64,000 nt of DNA, taken from contig OZ255825.1 of the NCBI GenBank assembly GCA_965277535.1, forward strand, positions 1,240,001 through 1,304,000, written 5' to 3'. Both the position numbers and the translations under genes were made by a program. Positions 52,556-60,765 of the stretch are shown here, in pieces. The stretch is from Ilyomonas sp965277535. GTDB lineage: Bacteria; Bacteroidota; Bacteroidia; Chitinophagales; Chitinophagaceae. The notes below the pieces were generated by a model. It was not told the origin of the DNA, ran no database searches, and saw only the letters and a list, made by a program, of their open reading frames with translations. Each line of letters begins with the position of its first letter. The stretch's first letter is position 1.

Positions 52556-52939
52556 TTACGTCATTTCCTTTTTCAAACCCTGCTCAACATCTTTTGTCAT
52601 TTTCGTGGTAGTGGCTTCGTTGGCACGCAGTTCTTTTTCTAAAAAGTAATTCAATGCCGTTCGCAAAACAGCGATGGCAGCCAGCTTTCCAATGTCGTTC
52701 CAGGTGGGCGCAATGGCAGTGGCAAGAATATCAGCACCCAACAACAATTCTAACGAAATGGCTAATGCGCTACCAAATTGTATGCGCAGTGTTTCGTTGG
52801 TAATGCCATCGTTAGGTTTAAAAATATGCCAGATGTATTTTACTAAAAACTTTATCAGCGCTACCGAAATTACAAACGCAGCCAGCACTTCAACAACGGA
52901 GCTTAAATACTTGGTAACAATTTCAGCCAGTTCTTTCAT
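52556..52939 (-). CDS. DUF1622 membrane protein
   Basis: The 127-residue protein has membrane helices at about residues 11-33 and 56-75 and a third hydrophobic segment near 80-95, with the DUF1622 phrase LRIQFGSALAISLELLLGADILATA. The function is unknown. Its start overlaps the end of the HPP-family gene by 17 bases, so they form one unit. Confidence 0.85.
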   Translation of the reverse strand: MKELAEIVTKYLSSVVEVLAAFVISVALIKFLVKYIWHIFKPNDGITNETLRIQFGSALAISLELLLGADILATAIAPTWNDIGKLAAIAVLRTALNYFLEKELRANEATTTKMTKDVEQGLKKEMT

Positions 52940-53414
52940 GCAAATCTTTTTTATTGTTGCTTCTTTTAATCAGCCACAATGATGTTCGTTGTAAAACAAT
53001 GAGTATTACCAAAAAAAATACAGCCACAAAAAACATGAGCAGTGTGTTGGGTTTTGCATGTTGAAACGCAAACACCAATGCAGTAGCCACTGCCGGCGGA
53101 TGCATGGCTTTGGTAACAATCATAATGGCAATGACAACAATCATCGAAATGGCGGCTGAAAGGTAGCCAGGTCCAATCCATCTGTACACAACATAGCCAA
53201 TAACAGCCGCAGAAAGTTGAGCAATCAGCAACGTGCGAGCATTGTTGGTAGGATGTTCCGGTTCCAGGTAAATTAAAAAAGCACTGGAAGCCAGCGATGA
53301 AAACAAAATCTCCTGCTTACCAAACGTGTTGAGCAAAAGCAAAACAATAATCATAACTCCGGCAGGCATTACTGCTAACAAAATATCCGTTTTCAAATCG
53401 TGTCGCCGAAACAT
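52923..53414 (-). CDS. HPP-family integral membrane protein
   Basis: The 163-residue protein has four to five membrane helices. It carries the family-defining HPP motif in AMHPPAVATAL (near residue 103) and the conserved EPEHPTNNARTLL (near 51). Some plant and cyanobacterial HPP proteins transport nitrite; the role here is unproven. It is first in a pair with the DUF1622 gene. Confidence 0.87.
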   Translation of the reverse strand: MFRRHDLKTDILLAVMPAGVMIIVLLLLNTFGKQEILFSSLASSAFLIYLEPEHPTNNARTLLIAQLSAAVIGYVVYRWIGPGYLSAAISMIVVIAIMIVTKAMHPPAVATALVFAFQHAKPNTLLMFFVAVFFLVILIVLQRTSLWLIKRSNNKKDLHERTG

Positions 53415-53810
53415 AGTTTAAAACAGGAGTGAATAAATGAAAGTTCTCTATTCATTAAAACCCGTGCTGATTGTAACAATTTACATTCCATCTGAGAAAT
53501 AGCCGGATTTTTTGTTTTTGCACATATTTTACCAATATAACATTTGAAAATGAATGAGTTGTATCGAAAAAAGAAAAAATAATTTTGAAATTATCCCTCT
53601 TTTGTTAATTTAGTGGCAGAATTTAATGGGTTAGTAAGTAAGTAGCCGGTTTTTGAGCCGGCTTCTTTTTGCCCTCATCCCAACCCTTCTCCACGCGTGG
53701 AGAAGGGCAAAAGCAAAAGTTCCAAATTGATTATTCTGTCTCATTATTTCCTTTGATTTTATCATCAACTTATAACAACCTCTTCTTTTTTCAAACCTTA
53801 TCTTTATAAC
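53415..53810. other. Intergenic spacer with two hairpins
   Basis: No gene is seen. TTTGTTTTTGC is at 53511-53521. GCCGG and CCGGC form a small hairpin at 53645-53662. CCCTTCTCCACGCGTGGAGAAGGG, at 53684-53707, is a perfect palindrome of a type often seen in bacterial spacers. TATCTTTA at 53799-53806, four bases before radA, may be its -7 box. Confidence 0.6.
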
Positions 53811-55181
53811 ATGAGTAAAGTAAAGACTGCATTTTTTTGCAGCAACTGCGGATATGAAAGTATGAAGTGGCTTGGCAAATGTCCTGTTTGCAACCAATGG
53901 AACACGTTTGTAGAAGAGATGATTGCTAAGCCTGCTAAAAGCGAAAATGGCTGGAAAGATTACAACAACGAAGCAACCTTTACGAAAGCAATTTCTTTAT
54001 CAGAGATAAGTGCAACAGAAGAAAAGCGATTGCTGTCAACCGATGGTGAACTCAACCGCGTTCTCGGTGGTGGCATTGTGCGCGGAAGCATTGTGTTGGT
54101 TGCCGGCGAGCCGGGCATTGGCAAAAGCACTTTGTTTTTACAAAATGCTTTGCAGATGAACGATATAATTACGCTGTATGTAAGCGGTGAAGAAAGCGAG
54201 CAGCAAATTAAAATGCGTGCCGACAGATTGAAAATAAAAAACGATAAATTTTATCTCTTAACAGAAACCGTTACACAGACCATCTTTCAGGAAATAAAAA
54301 AACTAAAACCACAATTTGTAATTATAGATTCGATACAAACTTTACAAACCAATTTAATTGAATCATCACCGGGAAGTGTGTCGCAAATTCGCGAATGCGC
54401 AGCCGAGTTTCAACGCTTTGCCAAAGAAACGAACACGCCTGTTTTTTTAATTGGTCATATTACCAAAGAAGGCAGCATTGCAGGTCCGAAAATATTGGAG
54501 CACATGGTTGATACGGTGCTGCAATTTGAAGGTGATAGGCATTACACCTATCGCATTTTGCGCACGCTAAAAAACAGATTTGGAAGCACGGCAGAATTGG
54601 GCATTTATGAAATGACAGGTGAAGGAATGCGCGGTGTTATCAATCCCTCCGAAATATTAATTACACAAAAGGAAGATCAGTTGAGCGGCAGTGCCATTGC
54701 TGCCAGTATGGAAGGTTTGCGGCCGTTGTTAATTGAAGTGCAGGCTTTGGTAACGCAGAGTGTGTATGGCACGCCGCAACGCACGGTGAGTGGCTTTGAT
54801 TTAAGACGATTGCAATTGTTATTAGCCGTATTGGAAAAGCGTGGTGGCTTTCAGTTTGGAATGAAGGATGTGTTTGTAAATATTGCAGGCGGCTTAAAAG
54901 TAGAAGACCCTTCCATAGATTTGGCAGTGATTTGCGCCTTGCTTTCATCGTATGAAGATGTGCCGGTTTCGCAGCACATTTGCTTTGCAGGTGAGGTAGG
55001 TTTGAACGGTGAAATCCGCGCAGTGAACCGCATTGAGCAACGCATTGCCGAAGCCGAAAAATTAGGCTTTGAAAAAATTGTCGTTTCTAAATACAACAAG
55101 AAAAGTGTAAGCAATAAAAGCTATGACATTGAAGTTGTATCGCTGGGAAAAGTGGAAGAAGTGTATCAGTATTTGTTTTAA
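53811..55181 (+). CDS. radA: DNA repair protein RadA
   Basis: The 456-residue protein has the N-terminal zinc finger CSNCGYESMKWLGKCPVC (residues 9-26), Walker A GEPGIGKST (near 98) and the RadA-specific LKNRFGS (near 253). A Lon-like C-terminal domain spans about 285-456. It is a helicase-like RecA paralogue that helps branch migration in recombination. It is followed closely by a ComF-type gene. Confidence 0.96.
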   Translation: MSKVKTAFFCSNCGYESMKWLGKCPVCNQWNTFVEEMIAKPAKSENGWKDYNNEATFTKAISLSEISATEEKRLLSTDGELNRVLGGGIVRGSIVLVAGEPGIGKSTLFLQNALQMNDIITLYVSGEESEQQIKMRADRLKIKNDKFYLLTETVTQTIFQEIKKLKPQFVIIDSIQTLQTNLIESSPGSVSQIRECAAEFQRFAKETNTPVFLIGHITKEGSIAGPKILEHMVDTVLQFEGDRHYTYRILRTLKNRFGSTAELGIYEMTGEGMRGVINPSEILITQKEDQLSGSAIAASMEGLRPLLIEVQALVTQSVYGTPQRTVSGFDLRRLQLLLAVLEKRGGFQFGMKDVFVNIAGGLKVEDPSIDLAVICALLSSYEDVPVSQHICFAGEVGLNGEIRAVNRIEQRIAEAEKLGFEKIVVSKYNKKSVSNKSYDIEVVSLGKVEEVYQYLF

Positions 55182-55191
55182 TTTTTTCTTT

Positions 55192-55218
55192 GCCACAAAG
55201 ACACGGAGACACAAAGAA
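55192..55218. repeat. Single arm of the CACAAAGACACGGAG repeat
   Basis: GCCACAAAGACACGGAGACA, continuing CAAAG, matches the left arm of the hairpin at 47094-47181. No right arm is present. It fills the short gap between radA and the ComF-type gene. Confidence 0.7.
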
Positions 55219-55249
55219 TAGAAAGCAATTTTGTGTAAAAACAAACCTT

Positions 55250-55957
55250 ATGAATGTCCTCAATCATATCAAACAATATGCGAACGATGTTGTGCATTTG
55301 TTCTATCCGCATGTGTGTATTGGTTGCGGCAGCGATGTAATAGAAACCGCACAAACGCTGTGTGCGCAATGCTTTGCGGCGTTACCTGTTACCGATTATT
55401 TTCTATACGCCAATAACCAGGTAGAACATTTGTTTGCCGGTCGCATCATTGTTCAAAGTGCAGGGAGTGCATTTTATTTTACAAAGAAATCGTTGTTGCA
55501 AAATGTATTGCACGAAATCAAATACAAAGGAAATAAAGAGGCAGGATTATTTGTTGGAAAGCAAATGGGAATTGCGCTGCAACAAAGCAATCGTTTTGAA
55601 GATATTGATATGATTGTGCCCATGCCTTTAAACAGCAAACGATTGCAACAACGTGGCTATAATCAGGCAACGCTTTTAGCAAAAGGTATCTCTTCAATCA
55701 TTCAAAAACCGGTACATGAACACATTGTGTTTCGCAGGATGAATACAGAAACACAAACGGGCAAAAACCGGGCAGACCGCTGGCAAAATATGCAAGCTGT
55801 TTTTGCGGTAAAACAAAAAGAAGCCATAGAAGGAAAGCATGTTTTGCTGGTTGATGATATTATAACCACCGGTGCTACATTGGAAGCATGTGGTGAAATT
55901 ATTTTATCAATACCCGATACCAAACTAAGCATCGCAACAGCAGCCTATACAATTTAA
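55250..55957 (+). CDS. ComF-family phosphoribosyltransferase-like protein
   Basis: The start at 55250 gives MNVLNHIKQYANDVV; a longer in-frame start upstream lies in a repeat and is rejected. The 235-residue protein has four N-terminal cysteines of a zinc site (CIGC near 24, CAQC near 42), the MPLNSKRLQQRGYNQA region near 125 and the phosphoribosyl-binding VLLVDDIITTGAT near 202. ComF proteins take part in natural DNA uptake in several bacteria; the role here is inferred. AAAAACAAACC, a reverse form of the T-rich motif, ends three bases before the ATG. Confidence 0.9.
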   Translation: MNVLNHIKQYANDVVHLFYPHVCIGCGSDVIETAQTLCAQCFAALPVTDYFLYANNQVEHLFAGRIIVQSAGSAFYFTKKSLLQNVLHEIKYKGNKEAGLFVGKQMGIALQQSNRFEDIDMIVPMPLNSKRLQQRGYNQATLLAKGISSIIQKPVHEHIVFRRMNTETQTGKNRADRWQNMQAVFAVKQKEAIEGKHVLLVDDIITTGATLEACGEIILSIPDTKLSIATAAYTI

Positions 55958-56074
55958 ATGATCGTATTACATCTTCATAAGATTACTGACGACATCATTC
56001 ATTAAAACAAATTTTACATCTCACTCAACAACGGTTCTTTTTTTGTAATAAAGAATTGCAATAAAAACAAACCT

Positions 56075-57610
56075 ATGCAAAGAGATGGCGCTACTACAAG
56101 CCTTTGGCAGCAAGATGTTCCCGATTATGAAGCAAAACAAACCACATTACCTCAAACGCTATTTGACGTTGTGATTGCAGGCGGCGGCATTACCGGATTA
56201 ACCACAGCTTTGTTACTTCAAAAAAGCGGCAAGCGGTGTTTGTTGGTAGAAGCCAAAACCATTGGCTTTGGAACCACAAGCGGCACTACGGCACACATTA
56301 ATACACTCATAGATACGGGCTATGCACAAATAGAAAAAGACTTTGGTAAAGATGCCGCAAAGGGAGTAGCGAACGCAACAAAAGAAGCTTGTGAGTTGAT
56401 AAAAGAAAATGTAAGAAGTTATAACATTGATTGCGGTTATGCGGAGAAAAAAGGCTTTTTGTTTTCGCAAAATAAAGAGCAGGATGAAGAGTTGGATGAA
56501 ATCATAAAAGCCACACAGGAAGCGGGCGTTCAAGCTGATGAAAGCGGCCATATTCCTGTGCCAATACCGTTTACAAGAGCAATGCAGGTTGAAGGCCAGG
56601 CGCAGTTTCATTCAACCCGATACATACTGGCTTTGGCAAAAGAATTTGAAGCAGCCGGTGGCGTGATTGTACTGAATTGTCGTGTTCAGAATTGGCATGA
56701 TAAAGAAACCGTAACAATTGAAACCACATTAGGCGAAGTGGAAGGCAAAGCGTTGGTGCTGGCAACACATGTTTCACTTGGTGTAAACCTGTTGCATCTG
56801 CGTTGTGCGCCGTACAGAAGCTATGCGATTGCCGTTGAGTTGGAAGAGGACAATTATCCTGATGATTTAGCTTACGATATGTATGATCCCTACCGTTATT
56901 ACCGCACGCAAAATGTGGATGGAAAGAACTATTTAATTGCCGGTGGTGAAGACCACAAGACGGCACATGAAGACAATACAGAAGTTCCTTTTCTCCGGTT
57001 GGAAGCTTATGTAAAAGAACATTTCAAAGTAAAGAACATTGCTTACAAATGGTCGTCGCAATACTACGAGCCGGTGGACGGTTTGCCTTACATTGGGCAC
57101 ATGGTTGGCAGCCCAAATGGCAACGTGTATGTGGCAACTGGCTTTAGCGGTAATGGCATTACGTATGGAACGGTATCGGCTATTGTATTGAACGATTTAA
57201 TCAACAAAAAAGAATCCCCGTATAAAGATTTGTTTTCGCCCAATCGTATAAAACCGGTGGCAGGCTTTACTGAATTTGCCAAAGAAAACTTAGACGTTGC
57301 CAAAGAGTTTGTAAAAGGATTTTTTGCAAAAGAAAAAATAGAAACGGTAAGTGCACTTGCGCATGGTGAAGGAAAGGTAGTGAGTTATGAAGGCGAAAAA
57401 ATTGCGTTGTACAAAGATGAAGCTGGCGGCTTACATGCCGTGAATCCAACCTGCCCGCATCTCAAGTGTAGTGTGAAATGGAACATTGCAGAGAAGTCGT
57501 GGGATTGCCCTTGCCATGGTGCGCGTTATACCTTTGATGGAAATGTGATTACAGGTCCTGCAGGACATGATTTAAAAAAGATTGATTTGGAAGAAGTGAT
57601 GGAGAAGTAA
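56075..57610 (+). CDS. FAD-dependent (DAO-type) oxidoreductase with C-terminal Rieske domain
   Basis: The 511-residue protein has an FAD-binding GGGITGLTTALLL (near residue 32) and a DAO-type oxidoreductase fold to about 380, with ATGFSGNGITYG near 350. A Rieske [2Fe-2S] domain (about 420-505) carries its ligands in CPHLKC and CPCHGA. Similar fusions are common in soil bacteria, with no settled substrate. The ATG is preceded by AAAAACAAACCT, as for the ComF-type gene. Confidence 0.9.
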   Translation: MQRDGATTSLWQQDVPDYEAKQTTLPQTLFDVVIAGGGITGLTTALLLQKSGKRCLLVEAKTIGFGTTSGTTAHINTLIDTGYAQIEKDFGKDAAKGVANATKEACELIKENVRSYNIDCGYAEKKGFLFSQNKEQDEELDEIIKATQEAGVQADESGHIPVPIPFTRAMQVEGQAQFHSTRYILALAKEFEAAGGVIVLNCRVQNWHDKETVTIETTLGEVEGKALVLATHVSLGVNLLHLRCAPYRSYAIAVELEEDNYPDDLAYDMYDPYRYYRTQNVDGKNYLIAGGEDHKTAHEDNTEVPFLRLEAYVKEHFKVKNIAYKWSSQYYEPVDGLPYIGHMVGSPNGNVYVATGFSGNGITYGTVSAIVLNDLINKKESPYKDLFSPNRIKPVAGFTEFAKENLDVAKEFVKGFFAKEKIETVSALAHGEGKVVSYEGEKIALYKDEAGGLHAVNPTCPHLKCSVKWNIAEKSWDCPCHGARYTFDGNVITGPAGHDLKKIDLEEVMEK

Positions 57611-57958
57611 AAAGCAAGGTTCAAGGAAGAAGAATAGAAGGTTTGTTTTTATTGCATTTTTTGAAGATGGGGTGCGCCTTTGCAGGCGTTCTTCGCCTGC
57701 GTAATGGATACTTTTTTGTTGGTGAAGAACGGTAGCTTCGCCGTAAACAATACAAATGCGCGGAAATTGTATTGGCGCAATTTTTTGTTTTTGCGCGTTT
57801 TTTTGTTGTGCTTGATTACAAATAGATTGTGTTAATTGTGCGCGGATTTGGTAGGCTAAATAATTGCGTCTATTTTTGAGTTGTACGCCATGTTATTTGA
57901 GCACTCTAATAATCAAAAGTAGGACAGACAAAAATCTATATTTCATTTTACTTTTAGC
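57611..57958. other. Spacer at the left edge of the accessory region
   Basis: A hairpin GCAGGCG/CGCCTGC lies at 57682-57700. TGCGC pairs with GCGCA just before TTTTTTGTTTTTGC (11-mer at 57784-57794), a likely terminator for the oxidoreductase gene. GTTATTTGAGC at 57892-57902 resembles the right ends of the cassette tails further on and may mark the first junction. No gene is seen. Confidence 0.55.
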
Positions 57959-58360
57959 ATGACACAAAACTTAAACTTAGAAATTGAGGTAATTAAAAAG
58001 TTCGTTGACAAGACGAAAAAAGACAGATACATTCAATTTATTTCCACAGCTAAAAACAGACATAAATTTATTAATGACCTATCTCATTTCAACTTTTTAA
58101 ATTGGGACAAGTTTGACAAAGTTGTAAACAATGAAGAGCAAACAATTTTCACAACTCTGCAAAAAAATAAATTGGTTGACAAAACTTGCTATGTAATTAG
58201 CGAGAATAAAAATATTGACACAAAAACTTTAGACATAAAACAAGCAATAAGCGAGACTGTCGGTTATGGTATGGGAACAATCCTTGTTTTTGGTAACGCT
58301 GACATTATTTATTATGAAAGTGAAACAATAAATACAAGATATATCAGCAAAGCGGTTTAA
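57959..58360 (+). CDS. Orphan protein, first gene of the cassette-like array
   Basis: The 133-residue protein begins MTQNLNLEIEVIKKFVDKTK and has no recognised family. It is Lys- and Asn-rich, with a helical N-half and a Thr/Ile-rich C-half (YGMGTILVFGNADIIYY). Codon use is more AT-rich than in the chromosome to the left. Its stop is followed by an inverted-repeat tail like those after the next two units. Small proteins of unknown function are typical of gene cassettes. Confidence 0.75.
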   Translation: MTQNLNLEIEVIKKFVDKTKKDRYIQFISTAKNRHKFINDLSHFNFLNWDKFDKVVNNEEQTIFTTLQKNKLVDKTCYVISENKNIDTKTLDIKQAISETVGYGMGTILVFGNADIIYYESETINTRYISKAV

Positions 58361-58368
58361 ATAAATTC

Positions 58369-58578
58369 GTGTTTTATCACGGCGTGACAAAACACAGGCG
58401 TACAACAACAGGTTTGGCAATAGGCTGGCTGACGGCATAACAATCGGCTACAAATCAATATCAGCAATAGTTCCAGCTTGACTTTATCTTTTTCGCTTTC
58501 GTTATTACCTTCATCTTTAGTAACAATTTTCAGCTTGGGTTCGGGGCTTGACCTTATAAAATACCAGCCCATTGCCAA
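58369..58578 (+). repeat. attC-like cassette tail 1 (right arm interrupted by IS110 element)
   Basis: After the stop codon, GTGTTTTATCAC (58369-58380) forms a hairpin with GTGACAAAACAC (58384-58395, one mismatch). Then TTGGCAATAGGCTGG (58414-58428) pairs with CCAGCCCATTGCCAA (58564-58578), 14 of 15 positions, across a 135-nt interior. The rest of the right end, CCTGTTCGTTACCTGCC, appears beyond the IS element at 59930-59946 and mirrors ACAACAGG at the left. The layout is that of an integron attC site, though longer than most. Confidence 0.6.
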
Positions 58579-58615
58579 GTTTTCTATGATTCCACAAAAT
58601 GATTTTTTAGTTCGG

Positions 58616-59628
58616 TTATGCACCTATCCTTTGGTAGTTTTCCACATAAGGCCGCTGATCTCTTAGCACTGCAAATATTCTTAGCAGCAGTTTATTTCTG
58701 ATTGCGTTTATCACACTCATTTTGTTTTTTCCTTCCCTTACTTTCTGCTCATAATAGGTTTTGATGTCTTTATCCCAGCGAAGAGCGGACATGGCGCATA
58801 AATGCAAAAGGCTTTTTAGTTTACGGTTGGCAAACGGACTTACACCTGGTTTAAAGCGAACGCTCGTTCCGGAACTTTTACTGAAAGGCACCACACCACA
58901 ATAACAGGCCAGTTGCTTTACATTTTCAAACATGGTAAATCCTTTTGTATACACATACAATGATGCTGCTGTTTGCAAACCAACTCCTTTGATACTACAC
59001 ATTAATTGAATGCTTTTATTGATGGTTTCTTCACTGCTGATATAAGATTGTATGGAAGCCTCAATCTTCTCTTTTGCTTTGTTAAGCCCTTTGATGGCCG
59101 GAAGTTGAAGCCGCTCTAATTCTGCAGCTTCTTTGCCACCATTACAACTCTTCATTTCTTCAATGGGAACGAGGAGCTGTGTGAGCGCATTCACAATCCG
59201 GTCGCGCTGTACGAGGTCATGTTCTTAAGTTTTGAAAGCTTTGTGTCCACTGGCTTCCAGAGCCGTGCACGATCAATAAAGCGCATGCAATATTCAGCGA
59301 TCGTAATGGCAGAGGCTTTATCACCTGTTCCTCTTTGAAGGCCCATACTGCGTTTTATTTTGATAGCCATCTCAACCCAAAGATTTGCTTTACGGTCTAC
59401 CAAAAAGTCAATGATCCCGTTGGTATAAAGACCTGTATGCTCCATGCAAATCAAGGTCTCTGATAAAGTTACTTCGTGTGATTTGAGCCATTGTTCAAAA
59501 GACTTAAATCCTTCCCTTGTCTGGCTGAAACAATGGTGATGCAATACACCCGTTTCGGAGAAAAGAAGGGCAGCATCAAATGATTTTTTAGAGATATCAA
59601 TCCCGGTAAATGCTTTAAATTTGTTCAT
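58616..59628 (-). pseudogene. IS110 transposase, frameshifted
   Basis: Residues from ATG 59628 (MNKFKAFTGIDISKKSF) form the DEDD RuvC-like domain (GIDISK, CMEHTG, GDKASA), ending at TGA 59191-59193. The downstream frame, open from about 59224 to 58616, carries the C-terminal domain with IKGVGLQTAASL and SSGTSVRFKPG, including the serine expected to be catalytic. One missing base near 59225 explains the break: adding it restores LKEHDLVQRDRIVNAL. Together the parts make about 337 residues. A GTG at 59194 could start the second half by itself. The element may now depend on an intact copy elsewhere. Confidence 0.82.
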
Positions 59629-59929
59629 AACATTTTCATTTAAACGATGAATAAAAGCCTGAATTTTTTGAACAGTTATCAAGACCTTAATAATGGGTCG
59701 TGAGCCCTAATTTCTATTTGATTCTTTGTTCAAAAAAGCTACCGGAGATTAAAACTTGGCTTAGGTCTTTGGTCCTTGCCCTAACATAAAGCGCTCCGGT
59801 GGCCTTCAGGTTTTTTAAATTTAGTTATTCACTCTTTACTGTGTATTCACAAAAGAAAAAAGTAACAAAAAAGAAAAAGTAATAATAGTAGTAATATTTT
59901 CAATAAAAGGTGTAAACAAATCTAAAGGC
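59629..59929 (-). ncRNA. Candidate IS110 bridge RNA region
   Basis: About 300 non-coding bases lie upstream of the transposase start, inside the element. ACCGGAG (59741-59747) pairs with CTCCGGT (59794-59800), and inside it TTAGG (59761-59765) pairs with CCTAA (59780-59784) around an open loop. IS110 elements are known to encode a bridge RNA here, with loops that match the target and donor. I could not assign the guide bases. Confidence 0.4.
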
Positions 59930-59964
59930 CCTGTTCGTTACCTGCCATTTTTAAACGACCTGCT

Positions 59965-60537
59965 ATGACTTGGTTTTGGGAACATGGAAATCAATTATTC
60001 ATTTTATTCTTGACACCAGTTGTAGGACTAATCTTTGATTTCACATTAGACAGAAGGAAGATTTTGTATCTATTGTGTATAAGTACATTATTATTACTAC
60101 CAATTTTGACAGGTTACACATACATTATCCCTTATGCCTATCAAATACTGGGACTGTTATTGCTAAGCTGCATTTATTATTTTTATTCCAGACAGATTAA
60201 GAAAAGGGCACCAAAAATCACTTCTGCTGTTATTATAGGATGACTTGCATTTTGCGTTTTAGGCTTTTTTGCTTTTATGGACTCAATGTCAGGCAACCAG
60301 GACGTGGAAAATAGCTGGCGAGTTAGGAATTATAAAGTTGAATACATCAAAGACCAGGGGTTTGCAGGTGGTGCATTGATGAAATATGAAATCAGTAAAT
60401 ATGCGTTAATTCCAATACTTACAAAAGAGGTGGACATGGCAGTTGACAATGACACAACAAATAGTTGCTTAATTCATTTTACTGACATAAAAATGGACTT
60501 TGACAAGTGCAATGTTTCTTTGAAAGACGTTAAGTGA
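59965..60537 (+). pseudogene. Membrane protein gene interrupted by an in-frame TGA
   Basis: Two stretches in the same frame, 59965-60243 and 60244-60537, are separated only by TGA at 60241-60243. Read through, they give about 190 residues with five hydrophobic segments; the TGA falls inside the last one (SAVIIG, stop, LAFCVLGFF). A soluble tail follows with FAGGALMKYEISKYALI. The simplest reading is a nonsense mutation. The gene starts 19 bases after the right end of the first cassette tail. No family is recognised. Confidence 0.7.
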
Positions 60538-60550
60538 CAGAAAAAACTAC

Positions 60551-60692
60551 AGGCAACATACAGTTTTGCGTTATGGCGGCTTGACGAACAAAACTCATCA
60601 ATGGTTTTTCAATTAAGCTTTTGTGCTATATTCGGCTGACGAATAAGAATGTCCGCCATAAACGCAAAGCCGGCGGACATTAGGCGTAATGC
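60551..60692 (+). repeat. attC-like cassette tail 2 (uninterrupted)
   Basis: TTTGCGTTATGGCGG (60565-60579) pairs with CCGCCATAAACGCAAA (60653-60668) with a single bulged base, a feature of attC sites. AATGTCCGCC (60648-60657) also pairs perfectly with GGCGGACATT (60672-60681), offering a second fold. The right end reads ACATTAGGCG, close to the attC core GTTRRRY. It lies between the broken membrane gene and the restriction gene. Confidence 0.6.
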
Positions 60693-60765
60693 TATCGGAC
60701 ACCCTACAAACTTTTAACTGACCACTCATTTTAACTACCTTGCTTACAAATTTTATGACGACGAA

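Larger units (their letters stand above)
58579..59929 (-). mobile_element. IS110-family insertion sequence, copy 1
   Basis: The left end is set by comparison with the second copy: the two match from the end of the target arm (GCCAA) onward, at 58579 and 63410. The right end at about 59929 is inferred because the sequence just beyond completes the interrupted cassette tail. That gives about 1.35 kb, a usual IS110 length, with the transposase on the minus strand and a long non-coding stretch upstream of it. No terminal inverted repeats are seen, as expected for IS110. Confidence 0.75.

Noticed and set aside
53684..53707. Perfect 24-bp palindrome as an operator of radA
   Set aside because: The sequence is of a common dispersed-repeat type and lies over 100 bases from the gene, so a regulatory role is not supported.
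57870..57902. Integron attI site at the left edge of the array
   Set aside because: Only GTTATTTGAGC resembles a junction; no integrase gene or attI-like repeats are visible.
58616..59628. Programmed frameshifting in the IS110 transposase
   Set aside because: No slippery heptamer is at the junction, and IS110 transposases are normally one frame; a one-base loss is simpler.
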